Source: Serratia quinivorans
GTDB lineage: Bacteria; Pseudomonadota; Gammaproteobacteria; Enterobacterales; Enterobacteriaceae
Reading direction: 5' to 3'
NCBI RefSeq assembly: GCF_946227985.1
Contig: NZ_CAMKGL010000004.1
Coordinates: 62,001-126,000 of the forward strand
DNA length: 64,000 bases
Notes under the pieces: model-generated
Told to the model about the DNA's origin: nothing
The model's input: only the letters and a program-made list of their open reading frames with translations
The model's database searches: none
Shown: piece after piece, positions 1 to 9,116 of the stretch
Layout of the letters: each line of letters opens with the position of its first letter
Numbering within the stretch: position 1 is the first letter of the stretch
Position numbers and translations under genes: made by a program

Positions 1-302
1 AAATCGTAAATACAGGGTTCGCCTCCGGTGATTACCACGTGGCGAGCGGTGTAGCCTTGTTGGCGAATGACGGCCAGTAACTGCTCGGCACTGGCGCTCC
101 CCCAGGCATCGCTCTCTTCGGTTTTCACCAGAATCCGTTGCATATCAACTTCCCGATTGGCTTCCTTTTCCCAGGTATGTTTGGTATCGCACCAGCTGCA
201 TCCTACCGGGCAGCCCTGCAGGCGGATAAAAATGGCCGGAACGCCGGTAAAAAAGCCTTCGCCCTGCAAGGTTTGGAACATTTCATTAATCGGGTACTGC
301 AT
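1..302 (-). CDS. queE: 7-carboxy-7-deazaguanine synthase, N-terminal part (cut by window edge)
   Basis: This is the first ~100 residues of QueE, the radical-SAM enzyme that converts 6-carboxy-tetrahydropterin to 7-carboxy-7-deazaguanine in the queuosine tRNA pathway. The translation starts [16 protein letters not shown] and carries the cluster-binding motif [14 protein letters not shown] (the family's C-x3-C-x2-C) and the VITGGEP strand that binds SAM. The start at 302 matches the usual family start and has a GAG-type ribosome site just upstream. The gene runs off the left edge, so the C-terminal half cannot be judged. It reads away from the MFS gene, so the two have separate promoters. Confidence 0.95.
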   Translation of the reverse strand, partial: MQYPINEMFQTLQGEGFFTGVPAIFIRLQGCPVGCSWCDTKHTWEKEANREVDMQRILVKTEESDAWGSASAEQLLAVIRQQGYTARHVVITGGEPCIYD

Positions 303-520
303 CGGTTTCTCAATCTGGATAGGTAAAAAGGGATTATCGCAGATTCCGGCCCGGCGACCAAACAGGCGAAATTGTATTAAATTTTATCTTCCGCGCTGCT
401 ACCAGCTTATCTCACCGGCTATCAGCTTCATTTAATTCACTTACCGTGCAATCCCCTGCCGCTGACGATGTAATCTGCTTCGCAAAAACAACATTTAATT
501 AACGTATAAGATAAATATAT
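303..520. other. Intergenic region between queE and the MFS gene
   Basis: About 320 bases separate the divergent queE and MFS starts. The middle is moderately AT-rich. Apart from the promoter and operator listed next, I see no convincing ORF, RNA gene or repeat. The queE promoter must lie here but cannot be pinned down by eye. Confidence 0.5.
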
Positions 521-555
521 TTGACATAAACCGCTCACACGCAGATGTATATACA
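521..555 (+). promoter_or_regulatory. Promoter of the MFS gene with overlapping HutC/GntR-type operator dyad
   Basis: TTGACA (a consensus -35) lies at 521-526. The perfect 10-bp palindrome TGTATATACA lies at 546-555, covering the expected -10 position. The palindrome contains GTATATAC, which fits the GT-N-TA-N-AC core described for HutC-subfamily GntR repressors. A repressor bound here would block the promoter. The regulator itself is not in the window, so its assignment to HutC is inference supported by the neighbouring hut genes. Confidence 0.45.
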
Positions 556-625
556 GGCAAGCACAAGTCGGACGCCAGTTCCGGCGGTTCATTCATCACA
601 ATCACATCTGCGTTTAGAGGGTGCT

Positions 626-1963
626 ATGGCTCATTCCACCGAGTTGAATATTCAGCAGGCCATCGACGACAGCAAATTCTCGCTGTTTCACTGGACCTTG
701 ATCATTTTGGGATTTCTGATCCTGGCCATTGATGGCTTTGACACAGCGGCCATGGGGTATATCGCCCCTTCGGTCGCCAAAGACTGGGGCATTGTAAAAC
801 AGGATCTCGGCCCGGTATTGAGCGCCGCCCTGTTGGGCCTGTCACTCGGTGCGCTGGTTGCCGGGCCAATCTCCGATCGTATCGGTCGCAAACGGGTGCT
901 GGTGTTTTCATGCCTGTTCTTCGGTCTTTCGAGCCTGGCCACCGCCTATGCCGGCTCGCTCAATAGTCTGACGCTGTGGCGTTTTCTCACCGGCCTGGGG
1001 CTGGGAGCGGCAATGCCGAACGCCATCACGCTGATTTCCGAATATGCGCCGCAGCGCTGCCGCTCATTGGCGATTAATACCATGTACTGTGGTTTCCCTC
1101 TGGGGGCCGCGGGCGGTGGAGCGATTTCGTCATGGCTTATCCCGGCCTATGGCTGGCACAGCGTGCTGTTGCTGGGAGCAATCGCTCCGCTGGTGCTGAC
1201 GGTATTGTTGATCCTGTTCCTGCCGGAATCGGTGAAGTACATGGTTAACCGCGGCAAAGACGCGATCAAAATCAAACGCATTGCCCAGCGCTTTGTCAGT
1301 CAGGATCTAGACAAGATAACTCGCTTCTATCTGTATGAAGAGAAACTGGCACAGTCGAAAACCAGCGTCGGGCTGTTGTTCACCCGGCCTTATCTGACCG
1401 GTACGCTGATGCTGTGGCTGACCTATTTTATGGGGCTGGTGATTTATTACGTGCTGCTAAGCTGGATGCCCATTCTGATGCAGGGGCTGGGCTATCAGTT
1501 GGAGCAGTCGGCTATCCTGACCTCGCTGTTCACCTTCGGCGGCACCCTTGGCATTCTGGTGGCCGGCTGGCTGATGGATCGCTGGAACGCCCATAAGGTG
1601 GTATCGAGCGGCTTTGTCATTACCGCGCTGCTGATCATGGCGATGGCCACCGAGGACAGCCATATCGTGCTGCTGGGTACCTTTATCTTCCTGATGGGGA
1701 TCACCATGAACGGTGCGCAGTCCGGCCTGCAAACGCTGGCAGCGACCTTCTACCCAACCCACAGCCGCGCAACCGGCATTGCCTGGATGCAGGGCATCGG
1801 CCGCTTTGGTGGCGTGGCAGGGACCATGATGGGAGCGCAATTGCTGGCCATGCAATGGGAAGTGCAGAGTATTTTGATGTTCCTGTGCGTGCCGGCGTTG
1901 ATCGCCGCTATCGCCACGGTATTCAAAATGACCCGCCGGGCGGTGTTACAGCCTGCTGCATAA
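626..1963 (+). CDS. MFS transporter, aromatic acid:H+ symporter (AAHS) type
   Basis: A 445-residue inner-membrane carrier of the major facilitator superfamily with about 12 hydrophobic segments. It resembles the PcaK/MhpT-type aromatic-acid symporters: the N-terminal LAIDGFDTAAMGYIAPS segment in TM1 (the D-G-x-D motif of the family) and the loop 2-3 signature GPISDRIGRKRV are both visible. I start it at 626 (MAHSTELN) because GAGGG lies just upstream; an open frame extends back to 545 but includes the promoter dyad. A terminator follows directly, so it is a single-gene unit. The substrate is unknown. Its position beside hut and the shared operator type suggest urocanate or another imidazole or aromatic acid. 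Confidence 0.8.
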   Translation: MAHSTELNIQQAIDDSKFSLFHWTLIILGFLILAIDGFDTAAMGYIAPSVAKDWGIVKQDLGPVLSAALLGLSLGALVAGPISDRIGRKRVLVFSCLFFGLSSLATAYAGSLNSLTLWRFLTGLGLGAAMPNAITLISEYAPQRCRSLAINTMYCGFPLGAAGGGAISSWLIPAYGWHSVLLLGAIAPLVLTVLLILFLPESVKYMVNRGKDAIKIKRIAQRFVSQDLDKITRFYLYEEKLAQSKTSVGLLFTRPYLTGTLMLWLTYFMGLVIYYVLLSWMPILMQGLGYQLEQSAILTSLFTFGGTLGILVAGWLMDRWNAHKVVSSGFVITALLIMAMATEDSHIVLLGTFIFLMGITMNGAQSGLQTLAATFYPTHSRATGIAWMQGIGRFGGVAGTMMGAQLLAMQWEVQSILMFLCVPALIAAIATVFKMTRRAVLQPAA

Positions 1964-1965
1964 AG

Positions 1966-1998
1966 AAAAATGCCCGTCCTCTGGCGGGCGTTTTTCTT
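1966..1998 (+). terminator. Rho-independent terminator after the MFS gene
   Basis: A 7-bp stem pairs 1972-1978 with 1983-1989 (one G-U pair) around a four-base loop. It is flanked by an A-run and followed by a T-run. It ends the MFS transcript. Confidence 0.85.
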
Positions 1999-2222
1999 GC
2001 AGCGATAGGACTTTTTTATCACAGGCCCTAACTTGTAATAGGTATGTAAATTTATTGTGATTAGACGCGCAAAATTGACCCATTTTTAATTCATTTTTGC
2101 TGAATAGCTCACTGTTCTCCCTTGTCCAGCTAATGGCCACAACGCCTAACAAAACACCATCGCATTGATTAATAATAAAAATAACTTTCTCTTATGCCAT
2201 TTTCGTCCTTCACTGGTCGGTG
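1999..2222. other. Upstream region of the hut operon
   Basis: This AT-rich stretch lies between the MFS terminator and the hutU promoter. It holds a TGTGA half-site near 2056 whose second half is poor, so I do not call it a CRP site. No gene is seen. The open frame at 2165 that precedes hutU is upstream read-through through the promoter, not coding. Confidence 0.5.
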
Positions 2223-2251
2223 TTGCATATGCTTGTACATACAAGTATATG
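2223..2251 (+). promoter_or_regulatory. hut promoter with HutC-type operator
   Basis: TTGCAT (2223-2228) and TATATG (2246-2251) are spaced by exactly 17 bases and make a plausible sigma-70 promoter. The spacer holds the 14-bp inverted repeat CTTGTACATACAAG (2232-2245), which extends to 24 bp with one mismatch pair (2227-2250). HutC operators known from Klebsiella and Pseudomonas have this CTTGTA-N2-TACAAG form. The position between -35 and -10 fits repression relieved by urocanate. The hutC gene is not in the window. Confidence 0.7.
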
Positions 2252-2338
2252 TTAATAAACCCGACGCATTGTTATGGCGTGGTGATTCACCCCACCGCGT
2301 TATGGGATTCTGCACCAATACTGTTTGAGGAAAATGCT

Positions 2339-4030
2339 GTGACTGCAAATAACAAAGTTCGCAATGTCGAAGTACGCGCGCCACGCGGCACAAAATTAAA
2401 TGCAAAAAGCTGGCTGACCGAAGCGCCGTTGCGCATGCTGATGAACAACCTTGATCCTGACGTGGCGGAGAACCCGCACGAGCTGGTGGTTTACGGCGGT
2501 ATCGGCCGCGCTGCCCGTGACTGGGATTGCTATGACAAAATTGTCGCCACCCTGAAAACCCTGGAAGACGATGAAACCCTGCTGGTGCAGTCCGGCAAAC
2601 CGGTGGGAGTATTCAAAACCCACAGCAACGCGCCACGCGTGCTGATCGCCAACTCCAACCTGGTGCCTCACTGGGCAACCTGGGAACACTTTAACGAACT
2701 GGACGCCAAGGGCCTGGCCATGTACGGCCAGATGACCGCCGGCAGCTGGATCTACATCGGCAGCCAGGGCATCGTCCAGGGCACCTACGAGACCTTCGTC
2801 GAAGCGGGTCGCCAGCATTATGACGGCAGCCTGCAAGGCCGCTGGGTGCTGACCGCCGGTCTGGGTGGCATGGGTGGCGCACAGCCGCTGGCCGCTACGC
2901 TGGCAGGCGCTTGCTCGCTGAACATCGAATGCCAGCAGAGCCGCATCGATTTCCGCCTGAAAACCCGCTATGTCGATGAGCAGGCCAAAGATCTGGACGA
3001 CGCGCTGGCCCGCATCAAGAAATACACCGCCGAAGGCAAAGCCATCTCCATCGCCCTGTGCGGTAACGCAGCGGATGTGTTGCCAGAGTTGGTGCGCCGC
3101 GGGGTGCGTCCGGACATGGTCACCGACCAGACCAGCGCCCACGATCCGCTGAACGGCTACCTGCCTAAAGGCTGGAGCTGGGAAGAATACCGTCAGCGTG
3201 CGCTGACCGAACCCGCTCAGGTGGTTATCGCCGCCAAGCAGTCAATGGCCGAACACGTCGAAGCCATGCTGGCGTTCCAGAAAATGGGCGTGCCAACCTT
3301 CGACTACGGCAACAACATTCGTCAGATGGCGAAAGAAATGGGCGTCAACAACGCCTTTGATTTCCCGGGCTTCGTACCGGCTTATATCCGTCCTCTGTTC
3401 TGCCGCGGTGTTGGCCCATTCCGCTGGGCCGCACTGTCTGGCGATCCACAAGACATCTACAAAACCGACGCCATGGTCAAAGAGCTGATCCCGGATGACG
3501 AGCATCTGCACCGCTGGCTGGATATGGCACGCGAGCGCATCAGTTTCCAGGGTCTGCCGGCACGTATCTGCTGGGTCGGTCTGGGCCAGCGCGCCAAACT
3601 GGGTCTCGCGTTCAACGAAATGGTGCGCAGCGGCGAGCTGTCCGCACCTATCGTCATCGGCCGTGACCATCTGGACTCCGGCTCGGTTGCCAGCCCGAAC
3701 CGTGAAACCGAATCGATGAAAGACGGCTCAGACGCCGTGTCCGACTGGCCGCTGCTCAACGCCCTGCTCAATACCGCCAGCGGCGCGACCTGGGTTTCCC
3801 TGCACCACGGCGGTGGCGTCGGCATGGGCTTCTCCCAGCACTCCGGTATGGTTATCGTTTGTGACGGCACCGATGAAGCAGCAGAACGCATCGCCCGCGT
3901 ATTACATAATGACCCGGCCACCGGCGTAATGCGTCACGCCGATGCCGGTTACGACATCGCCATTGAATGCGCCCGCGAGCAAGGTTTGAACCTGCCGATG
4001 GTGGCTGCGACTCAAGGAGACAAAGCATGA
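2339..4030 (+). CDS. hutU: Urocanate hydratase (urocanase)
   Basis: HutU adds water to urocanate to give imidazolone propionate, the second step of histidine degradation, using tightly bound NAD+. The product is 563 residues, the normal family size. It shows the NAD-binding glycine-rich [12 protein letters not shown] and the C-terminal [15 protein letters not shown] segment. I choose the GTG at 2339 (MTANNKVRN) because GAGG sits 8 bases before it; the longer frame from 2165 would translate the promoter. The stop overlaps the hutH start in ATGA, so the two genes are translationally coupled. Confidence 0.95.
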   Translation: MTANNKVRNVEVRAPRGTKLNAKSWLTEAPLRMLMNNLDPDVAENPHELVVYGGIGRAARDWDCYDKIVATLKTLEDDETLLVQSGKPVGVFKTHSNAPRVLIANSNLVPHWATWEHFNELDAKGLAMYGQMTAGSWIYIGSQGIVQGTYETFVEAGRQHYDGSLQGRWVLTAGLGGMGGAQPLAATLAGACSLNIECQQSRIDFRLKTRYVDEQAKDLDDALARIKKYTAEGKAISIALCGNAADVLPELVRRGVRPDMVTDQTSAHDPLNGYLPKGWSWEEYRQRALTEPAQVVIAAKQSMAEHVEAMLAFQKMGVPTFDYGNNIRQMAKEMGVNNAFDFPGFVPAYIRPLFCRGVGPFRWAALSGDPQDIYKTDAMVKELIPDDEHLHRWLDMARERISFQGLPARICWVGLGQRAKLGLAFNEMVRSGELSAPIVIGRDHLDSGSVASPNRETESMKDGSDAVSDWPLLNALLNTASGATWVSLHHGGGVGMGFSQHSGMVIVCDGTDEAAERIARVLHNDPATGVMRHADAGYDIAIECAREQGLNLPMVAATQGDKA

Positions 4031-5562
4031 AAGCGCTGACTATTCGCCCAGGCCAATTAACGCTGGCGCAACTGCGTGAAATTTATCAACACCCGGTCAC
4101 CCTGACTCTGGACGACAATGCCTACGCAGATATCCAGAAAAGCGTTGCCTGCGTTGAGCGTATCGTTGAGGAAAACCGTACCACTTACGGCATTAACACC
4201 GGTTTCGGGCTGCTGGCATCCACCCGCATCGCCCGCGAAGATCTGGAAGACCTGCAGCGTTCTATCGTGCTGTCGCATGCCGCCGGCGTCGGTGCGCCCA
4301 CCGACGACAATCTGGTGCGCCTGATTATGGTGCTGAAAATCAATAGCCTGTCGCGCGGTTTCTCCGGCATCCGTCTGGAAGTGATCGAGGCGCTGATGGC
4401 GCTGGTCAACGCCGAAGTCTATCCCCATATCCCGCTGAAAGGCTCCGTGGGCGCCTCCGGCGACCTGGCACCGCTGGCACACATGAGCCTGGTGTTGTTG
4501 GGTGAAGGCAAGGCCCGTTATCAGGGCGAATGGCTGCCTGCCACCGAAGCGCTGGCCAAAGCGGGCCTGAAGCCGCTGACGCTGGCGGCCAAAGAAGGCC
4601 TGGCACTGCTGAACGGCACCCAGGTTTCCGCCGCCTTTGCCCTGCGCGGTTTGTTTGACGTAGAAGACCTGTACGCCGCGGCAACGGTTACCGGTAGCCT
4701 GACGGTGGAAGCCGCGCTGGGCTCACGCAGCCCGTTTGATGCGCGCATTCATGCCGTGCGCGGTCAGCGTGGTCAGATTGACGCCGCCGCTGCTTACCGC
4801 CATCTGCTGGGCGAGCGCAGCGAAGTGTCCGACTCACACCGCAACTGTGAAAAAGTGCAGGATCCATACTCCCTGCGCTGCCAGCCACAGGTGATGGGTG
4901 CTTGCCTGACGCAAATTCGCCAGGCCGCCGAAGTGCTGGAAATTGAAGCCAACGCGGTGTCCGACAACCCACTGGTCTTTGCTGACCAGGGCGACGTACT
5001 GTCCGGCGGTAACTTCCACGCCGAACCGGTCGCCATGGCCGCCGACAATCTGGCGCTGGCGTTTGCCGAAATCGGTTCACTGTCCGAGCGCCGTATCTCG
5101 CTGATGATGGATAAACACATGTCGCAGCTGCCACCTTTCCTGGTGGACAACGGCGGGGTGAACTCCGGCTTTATGATTGCTCAGGTGACCGCTGCGGCGC
5201 TAACCAGTGAAAATAAAGCGCTGGCGCACCCGGCCAGCGTCGACAGTATTCCAACCTCGGCCAACCAGGAAGACCACGTTTCCATGGCACCGGCCGCCGG
5301 TCGTCGCCTGTGGGAAATGGCGGATAACGTTCGCGGCATTCTGGCCGTCGAGTGGCTGGCGGCCTGTCAGGGGCTGGATCTGCGTAAAGGGCTGAAAACC
5401 ACCGAAAGCCTGGAGCAGGCCCGCCGCACACTGCGCGAGCAAGTCAGTTACTACGACAAGGATCGTTTCTTCGCTCCCGACATTGAAGCCGCCAGCCTGC
5501 TGTTGGCGGCCGGTCACCTGACCTCGTTAATGCCTGCAGCACTGCTGCCTAGCCAGGCATAA
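4027..5562 (+). CDS. hutH: Histidine ammonia-lyase (histidase)
   Basis: HutH removes ammonia from L-histidine to form trans-urocanate, the first step of the pathway. The product is 511 residues. It contains [14 protein letters not shown], where Ala143-Ser144-Gly145 cyclise into the MIO electrophile, and the catalytic-tyrosine segment YGINTGFG (Tyr54). The start at 4027 overlaps the hutU stop and has AAGGAGA upstream. This is the complete, conventional histidase of the cluster, unlike the second lyase at 9985. Confidence 0.97.
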   Translation: MKALTIRPGQLTLAQLREIYQHPVTLTLDDNAYADIQKSVACVERIVEENRTTYGINTGFGLLASTRIAREDLEDLQRSIVLSHAAGVGAPTDDNLVRLIMVLKINSLSRGFSGIRLEVIEALMALVNAEVYPHIPLKGSVGASGDLAPLAHMSLVLLGEGKARYQGEWLPATEALAKAGLKPLTLAAKEGLALLNGTQVSAAFALRGLFDVEDLYAAATVTGSLTVEAALGSRSPFDARIHAVRGQRGQIDAAAAYRHLLGERSEVSDSHRNCEKVQDPYSLRCQPQVMGACLTQIRQAAEVLEIEANAVSDNPLVFADQGDVLSGGNFHAEPVAMAADNLALAFAEIGSLSERRISLMMDKHMSQLPPFLVDNGGVNSGFMIAQVTAAALTSENKALAHPASVDSIPTSANQEDHVSMAPAAGRRLWEMADNVRGILAVEWLAACQGLDLRKGLKTTESLEQARRTLREQVSYYDKDRFFAPDIEAASLLLAAGHLTSLMPAALLPSQA

Positions 5563-5575
5563 ATAAAACGTCCAC

Positions 5576-5698
5576 CCGAAGTCGTTGGAGTTGCAGCTAG
5601 GCGGCCAGAGCGTGAATCCCCGGGAGCTTAGTCAGCTAAGTGACTGGGGTGAGCGAACGCAGCCAACAACGCTGCGGCTTCAAGTAATAAGGGTATAC
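5576..5698 (+). repeat. ERIC (intergenic repeat unit) element
   Basis: The segment contains GTGAATCCCCGGGAGCTTA and TAAGTGACTGGGGTGAGCG, the conserved core halves of enterobacterial repetitive intergenic consensus sequences, and ends in GGGTATACC. It lies between hutH and the permease gene, inside what would otherwise be one operon. Its imperfect palindromy would fold in RNA and may affect transcript stability or processing. The left boundary is approximate because the outer arm has drifted. Confidence 0.9.
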
Positions 5699-5718
5699 CA
5701 CGCAGTTTGTTCTGTCCC

Positions 5719-5750
5719 ACCGGGCGCTATCCGCCCGGTGCGGATAGCGC
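5719..5750 (+). promoter_or_regulatory. Overlapping, mutually exclusive hairpins upstream of the permease
   Basis: Two perfect stems share bases. Hairpin A pairs 5719-5726 with 5732-5739 (8 bp, 5-base loop). Hairpin B pairs 5724-5734 with 5740-5750 (11 bp, 5-base loop). Both cannot form at once. No T-run follows, so neither is a standard terminator. They sit 38 bases before the permease start and could be a processing or stability element. Confidence 0.5.
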
Positions 5751-5787
5751 GTGCCTGTTCTGCCGTAAAAACTCGACGGGAAGCAAC

Positions 5788-7179
5788 ATGCATAACGAAA
5801 CACCACAACTCAGACGCGGATTAAACGCGCGACATATCCGCTTTATGGCACTCGGCTCCGCCATCGGCACCGGGCTGTTCTATGGTTCCGCCGGGGCGAT
5901 CCAACTGGCCGGTCCTGCAGTGCTGCTGGCCTATCTGGTGGGCGGCGCGGCGGTCTTTATGGTCATGCGCGCGCTGGGAGAAATGGCGGTGCATCAGCCG
6001 GTTTCCGGTTCGTTCGGCCACTACGCCAGCCACTATCTTGGCCCGCTGGCCGGTTTCCTCACCGGCTGGACCTATACCTTCGAAATGGTGATTGTCGCCC
6101 TGGCGGACGTGACCGCCTTCGGCATCTATATGGGGCTGTGGTTCCCGGACGTCGCCCAATGGGTGTGGGTACTCAGCATTATCATGTTTATCGGCGCGCT
6201 CAATCTGTGCAGCGTGAAAGTGTTCGGCGAAATGGAGTTCTGGCTGTCGCTGATCAAGGTCGCGGCCATTGTGGCAATGATAGTCGGCGGCGGTGCCGTG
6301 ATGCTGTTTGGTTTTGGCCAGACTCAGCACGCTACCGGCATCAGCAATCTGTGGGCGCACGGCGGCTTTATGCCTAACGGTATCGGCGGCGTGATCGCTT
6401 CATTGGCGGTGGTGATGTTCGCCTTTGGCGGCATTGAAATCATCGGCATTACCGCCAGCGAGGCAAAAGACCCCGCGAAAGTGCTGCCGAAGGCGATCAA
6501 TGCCGTACCGATCCGCATTTTGCTGTTTTATGTGCTGACGCTGCTGGTACTGATGGCTATCTATCCGTGGAACAGCATCGGCCAGAATGGTAGCCCCTTT
6601 GTTGAGATCTTCAGCAATCTGGGCATCAGCTCGGCCGCCAACGTACTTAACGTGGTGGTGATCACCGCCGCCATTTCCGCCATTAACAGCGACATCTTTG
6701 GCGCAGGCCGCATGATGTACGGCATGGCGCAGGATGGTCAGGCACCGAAAAGCTTCTCCAAACTGACCTCCAGTGGCGTGCCCTGGATGACGGTGTTGGT
6801 GATGTCGGTCGCCCTGCTGCTGGGCGTGGTGCTCAATTACCTGATCCCGAAACAGGTGTTTATGATCATCGCTTCCATCGCCACCTTCGCCACCGTCTGG
6901 GTATGGCTGATGATCCTGCTGTCGCAGATTGCCATGCGCCGTACGTTGACGCCGCAAGAAGTCAGCAAATTGAGTTTCCCGGTGCCATGGTGGCCGGTCG
7001 CACCGGCGCTGGCAACGATATTTATGCTGTTCGTTATTGGCCTGCTCGGTTACTTCGAAGACAGCCGCATCGCCCTGTACGTCGGGCTGGTGTGGGTGGC
7101 CTTTCTTACCCTGGCTTACTGGGTATGGGTACGTAAAAAAGGCGGGGGTTCACCCGTCACGTCCTCACCGCAGTATTAA
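5788..7179 (+). CDS. hutT: Amino acid permease, APC family; probable histidine permease
   Basis: A 463-residue secondary amino-acid transporter of the APC superfamily with about 12 transmembrane helices. The N-terminus [21 protein letters not shown] is the classic TM1 substrate-binding region of AroP/ProY/HutT carriers, and an [16 protein letters not shown] motif follows. I start it at 5788 (MHNETPQL), with GGGAAG upstream. The location between hutH and hutX argues for histidine uptake, so I call it HutT by context. A ProY-like proline/histidine carrier is the main alternative. Confidence 0.8.
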   Translation: MHNETPQLRRGLNARHIRFMALGSAIGTGLFYGSAGAIQLAGPAVLLAYLVGGAAVFMVMRALGEMAVHQPVSGSFGHYASHYLGPLAGFLTGWTYTFEMVIVALADVTAFGIYMGLWFPDVAQWVWVLSIIMFIGALNLCSVKVFGEMEFWLSLIKVAAIVAMIVGGGAVMLFGFGQTQHATGISNLWAHGGFMPNGIGGVIASLAVVMFAFGGIEIIGITASEAKDPAKVLPKAINAVPIRILLFYVLTLLVLMAIYPWNSIGQNGSPFVEIFSNLGISSAANVLNVVVITAAISAINSDIFGAGRMMYGMAQDGQAPKSFSKLTSSGVPWMTVLVMSVALLLGVVLNYLIPKQVFMIIASIATFATVWVWLMILLSQIAMRRTLTPQEVSKLSFPVPWWPVAPALATIFMLFVIGLLGYFEDSRIALYVGLVWVAFLTLAYWVWVRKKGGGSPVTSSPQY

Positions 7180-7231
7180 TCTCACGAGCCCGCCGTTCCC
7201 GGGCTCTTCGTCATTACAGTGGAGTATCACT

Positions 7232-8197
7232 ATGCAAACACGACACAAACTATGGATACCGCTCATTGCGCTCGGACTGATGACAGGCAGCCTGTCCGCG
7301 CGCGCAGCAGGCTGGTGCGAATCCGGCAAACCGGTCAAATTCGCCGGACTCAACTGGGAAAGCGGCATGTTGCTGACCGACGTCATGCAATATGTGCTGC
7401 AAAAGGGCTACGACTGCAAAACCGACGCGCTGCCGGGTAATTCCATCACCATGGAGCAGGCGGTTGGCAACAACGACATTCAGGTATTCGCCGAAGAGTG
7501 GATTGGCCGTAGCGAAGTCTGGAACAAGGCCGAAAAAGCCGGCAAAGCGGTCAGCGTTGGCGCCCCCATTGTCGGGGCTGTTGAAGGCTGGTACGTGCCC
7601 CGCTATGTGATTGAAGGCGATACCAAGCGCAAGTTGAAACCGCTGGCGCCGGATTTGAAAAGCATCCCGGATTTAGCCAAGTATGCGCAGGTATTCCGCG
7701 ATCAGGAAGAGCCGGGCAAAGGCCGTTTTTACAACTGCCCGGCCGGCTGGACCTGTGAACTCGACAACACCGCGATCCTCAAAAAATTCAAGCTGGACGA
7801 CAAGTTCACCAACTTCCGCCCTGGCACCGGCCCGGCACTGGATACCGCGATCCTTTCCAGCTACCGTCGCGGCGAACCTATCCTGTTCTACTACTGGTCA
7901 CCTACCCCGATCATGGGCCAGCTCGATCTGGTGAAACTGGACGAACCGGGTGTGAACAAGAACATCCATATCAAGGTCGGCCTTTCCAGCGTGTTTAACC
8001 AGCAGGCACCTGAACTGGTGCAGGTGCTGTCTAAAGTCAATCTGCCGCTCGACCTGGTTAACCAGAATCTGGCGCGCATGAGCAAGGAACGCATCAGCTC
8101 AGAGAAGCTGGCGCTGGAGTTCTTCAAGCAGCACCCGGAAATCTGGAAACAGTGGGTCAGCGAAGACGCAGCGAAAAAAATTCAGGCCTCCTTGTAA
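7232..8197 (+). CDS. hutX: ABC transporter periplasmic substrate-binding protein, histidine uptake
   Basis: A 321-residue binding protein of the glycine betaine/choline (OpuAC, ProX-like) family. Residues 1-25 form a signal peptide ending LSARAA. The mature part starts GWCESGKPVKFAGLNWESG. The aromatic residues that cage quaternary ligands in betaine binders are only partly recognisable, fitting a different ligand. The ATG at 7232 has GGAG seven bases upstream; a longer frame from 7037 overlaps the permease and is rejected. HutX-W-V importers of this family carry histidine in Pseudomonas and Sinorhizobium. A GAGCCC/GGGCTC hairpin at 7187-7207 sits just before the gene. Confidence 0.85.
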   Translation: MQTRHKLWIPLIALGLMTGSLSARAAGWCESGKPVKFAGLNWESGMLLTDVMQYVLQKGYDCKTDALPGNSITMEQAVGNNDIQVFAEEWIGRSEVWNKAEKAGKAVSVGAPIVGAVEGWYVPRYVIEGDTKRKLKPLAPDLKSIPDLAKYAQVFRDQEEPGKGRFYNCPAGWTCELDNTAILKKFKLDDKFTNFRPGTGPALDTAILSSYRRGEPILFYYWSPTPIMGQLDLVKLDEPGVNKNIHIKVGLSSVFNQQAPELVQVLSKVNLPLDLVNQNLARMSKERISSEKLALEFFKQHPEIWKQWVSEDAAKKIQASL

Positions 8198-8265
8198 TTG
8201 CTTTGGCATTCAGTAAACACCAACCCGGAGCCTGCGCGCTTCGGGCCTGACAGGGGTAAATACTT

Positions 8266-9111
8266 ATGTTTCCAGATCGTTTTACTTTCTCCATCGCCGA
8301 TTGGATCAATCGCTGGGTCGATGTTCTGGTCAACAACTATGGCGATATGTTCCGCAAGATCTCCGACACCCTGCTGTGGGCGGTGATCCACCTCGAAAGC
8401 CTGCTGCGTGCTACACCCTGGTGGCTGATGCTGGCGGTGGTTGGGCTACTCGCCTGGCACGCCACCCGCCGCTGGCTGCCGACGGTGGTGATCGTTGGCC
8501 TGCTGCTGCTGGTCGGCACCGCCGGCATGTGGGACAAATTAATGCAGACCCTGGCGCTGGTGCTGGTCGCCACGCTGCTGGCGGTGATTATCGGTATTCC
8601 GCAGGGCGTACTGGCGGCGCGTAACGATCGGGTGCGGGCGGTAATGATGCCGCTGATGGACGTCATGCAAACCATGCCGAGCTTCGTTTATCTGATCCCG
8701 GTGTTGATGCTGTTCGGATTGGGCAAGGTGCCGGCAATTCTGGCGACGGTGATCTACGCCACGCCACCGCTGATCCGCCTGACCGATTTGGGTATCCGCC
8801 AGGTGGACAAAGAAGTGATGGAATCCGTCACTGCCTTTGGTGCCAACCGCTGGCAGAAACTGTTCGGCGTGCAGTTGCCGCTGGCGCTGCCAAGCATTAT
8901 GGCCGGTATCAACCAGACCACCATGATGTCACTGTCAATGGTGGTTGTGGCTTCAATGATCGGTGCTCGCGGGCTGGGTGAAGACGTGTTGGTGGGCATT
9001 CAGACACTGAACGTCGGTCTGGGCCTGGAGGCAGGTCTGGCGATCGTTATTCTCGCCGTAGTCATTGACCGTATCACTCAGGCTTATGGCCGCTCCGCCG
9101 TTGCGAGGTAA
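8266..9111 (+). CDS. hutW: ABC transporter permease, ProW-like, histidine uptake
   Basis: A 281-residue inner-membrane subunit of the ProW/OpuAB class with six or more hydrophobic segments. The EAA-type cytoplasmic loop is seen around ESVTAFGANRWQKLFGVQLPLALP, which docks onto the ATPase. AGGGG lies upstream of the start at 8266. It follows hutX by 68 bases and precedes hutV by 5, so all three belong to one transcript and one importer. Confidence 0.87.
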   Translation: MFPDRFTFSIADWINRWVDVLVNNYGDMFRKISDTLLWAVIHLESLLRATPWWLMLAVVGLLAWHATRRWLPTVVIVGLLLLVGTAGMWDKLMQTLALVLVATLLAVIIGIPQGVLAARNDRVRAVMMPLMDVMQTMPSFVYLIPVLMLFGLGKVPAILATVIYATPPLIRLTDLGIRQVDKEVMESVTAFGANRWQKLFGVQLPLALPSIMAGINQTTMMSLSMVVVASMIGARGLGEDVLVGIQTLNVGLGLEAGLAIVILAVVIDRITQAYGRSAVAR

Positions 9112-9116
9112 CCCCG

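Noticed and set aside
545-625. Upstream start for the MFS transporter
   Set aside because: The ATG lies within the operator/promoter; the ATG at 626 has a proper ribosome site and matches the family start.
2050-2075. Possible CRP site upstream of hut
   Set aside because: Only the TGTGA half is good; the second half does not match TCACA.
2165-2338. N-terminal extension of hutU
   Set aside because: It would translate through the promoter and HutC-type operator and would make the protein about 58 residues longer than the family.
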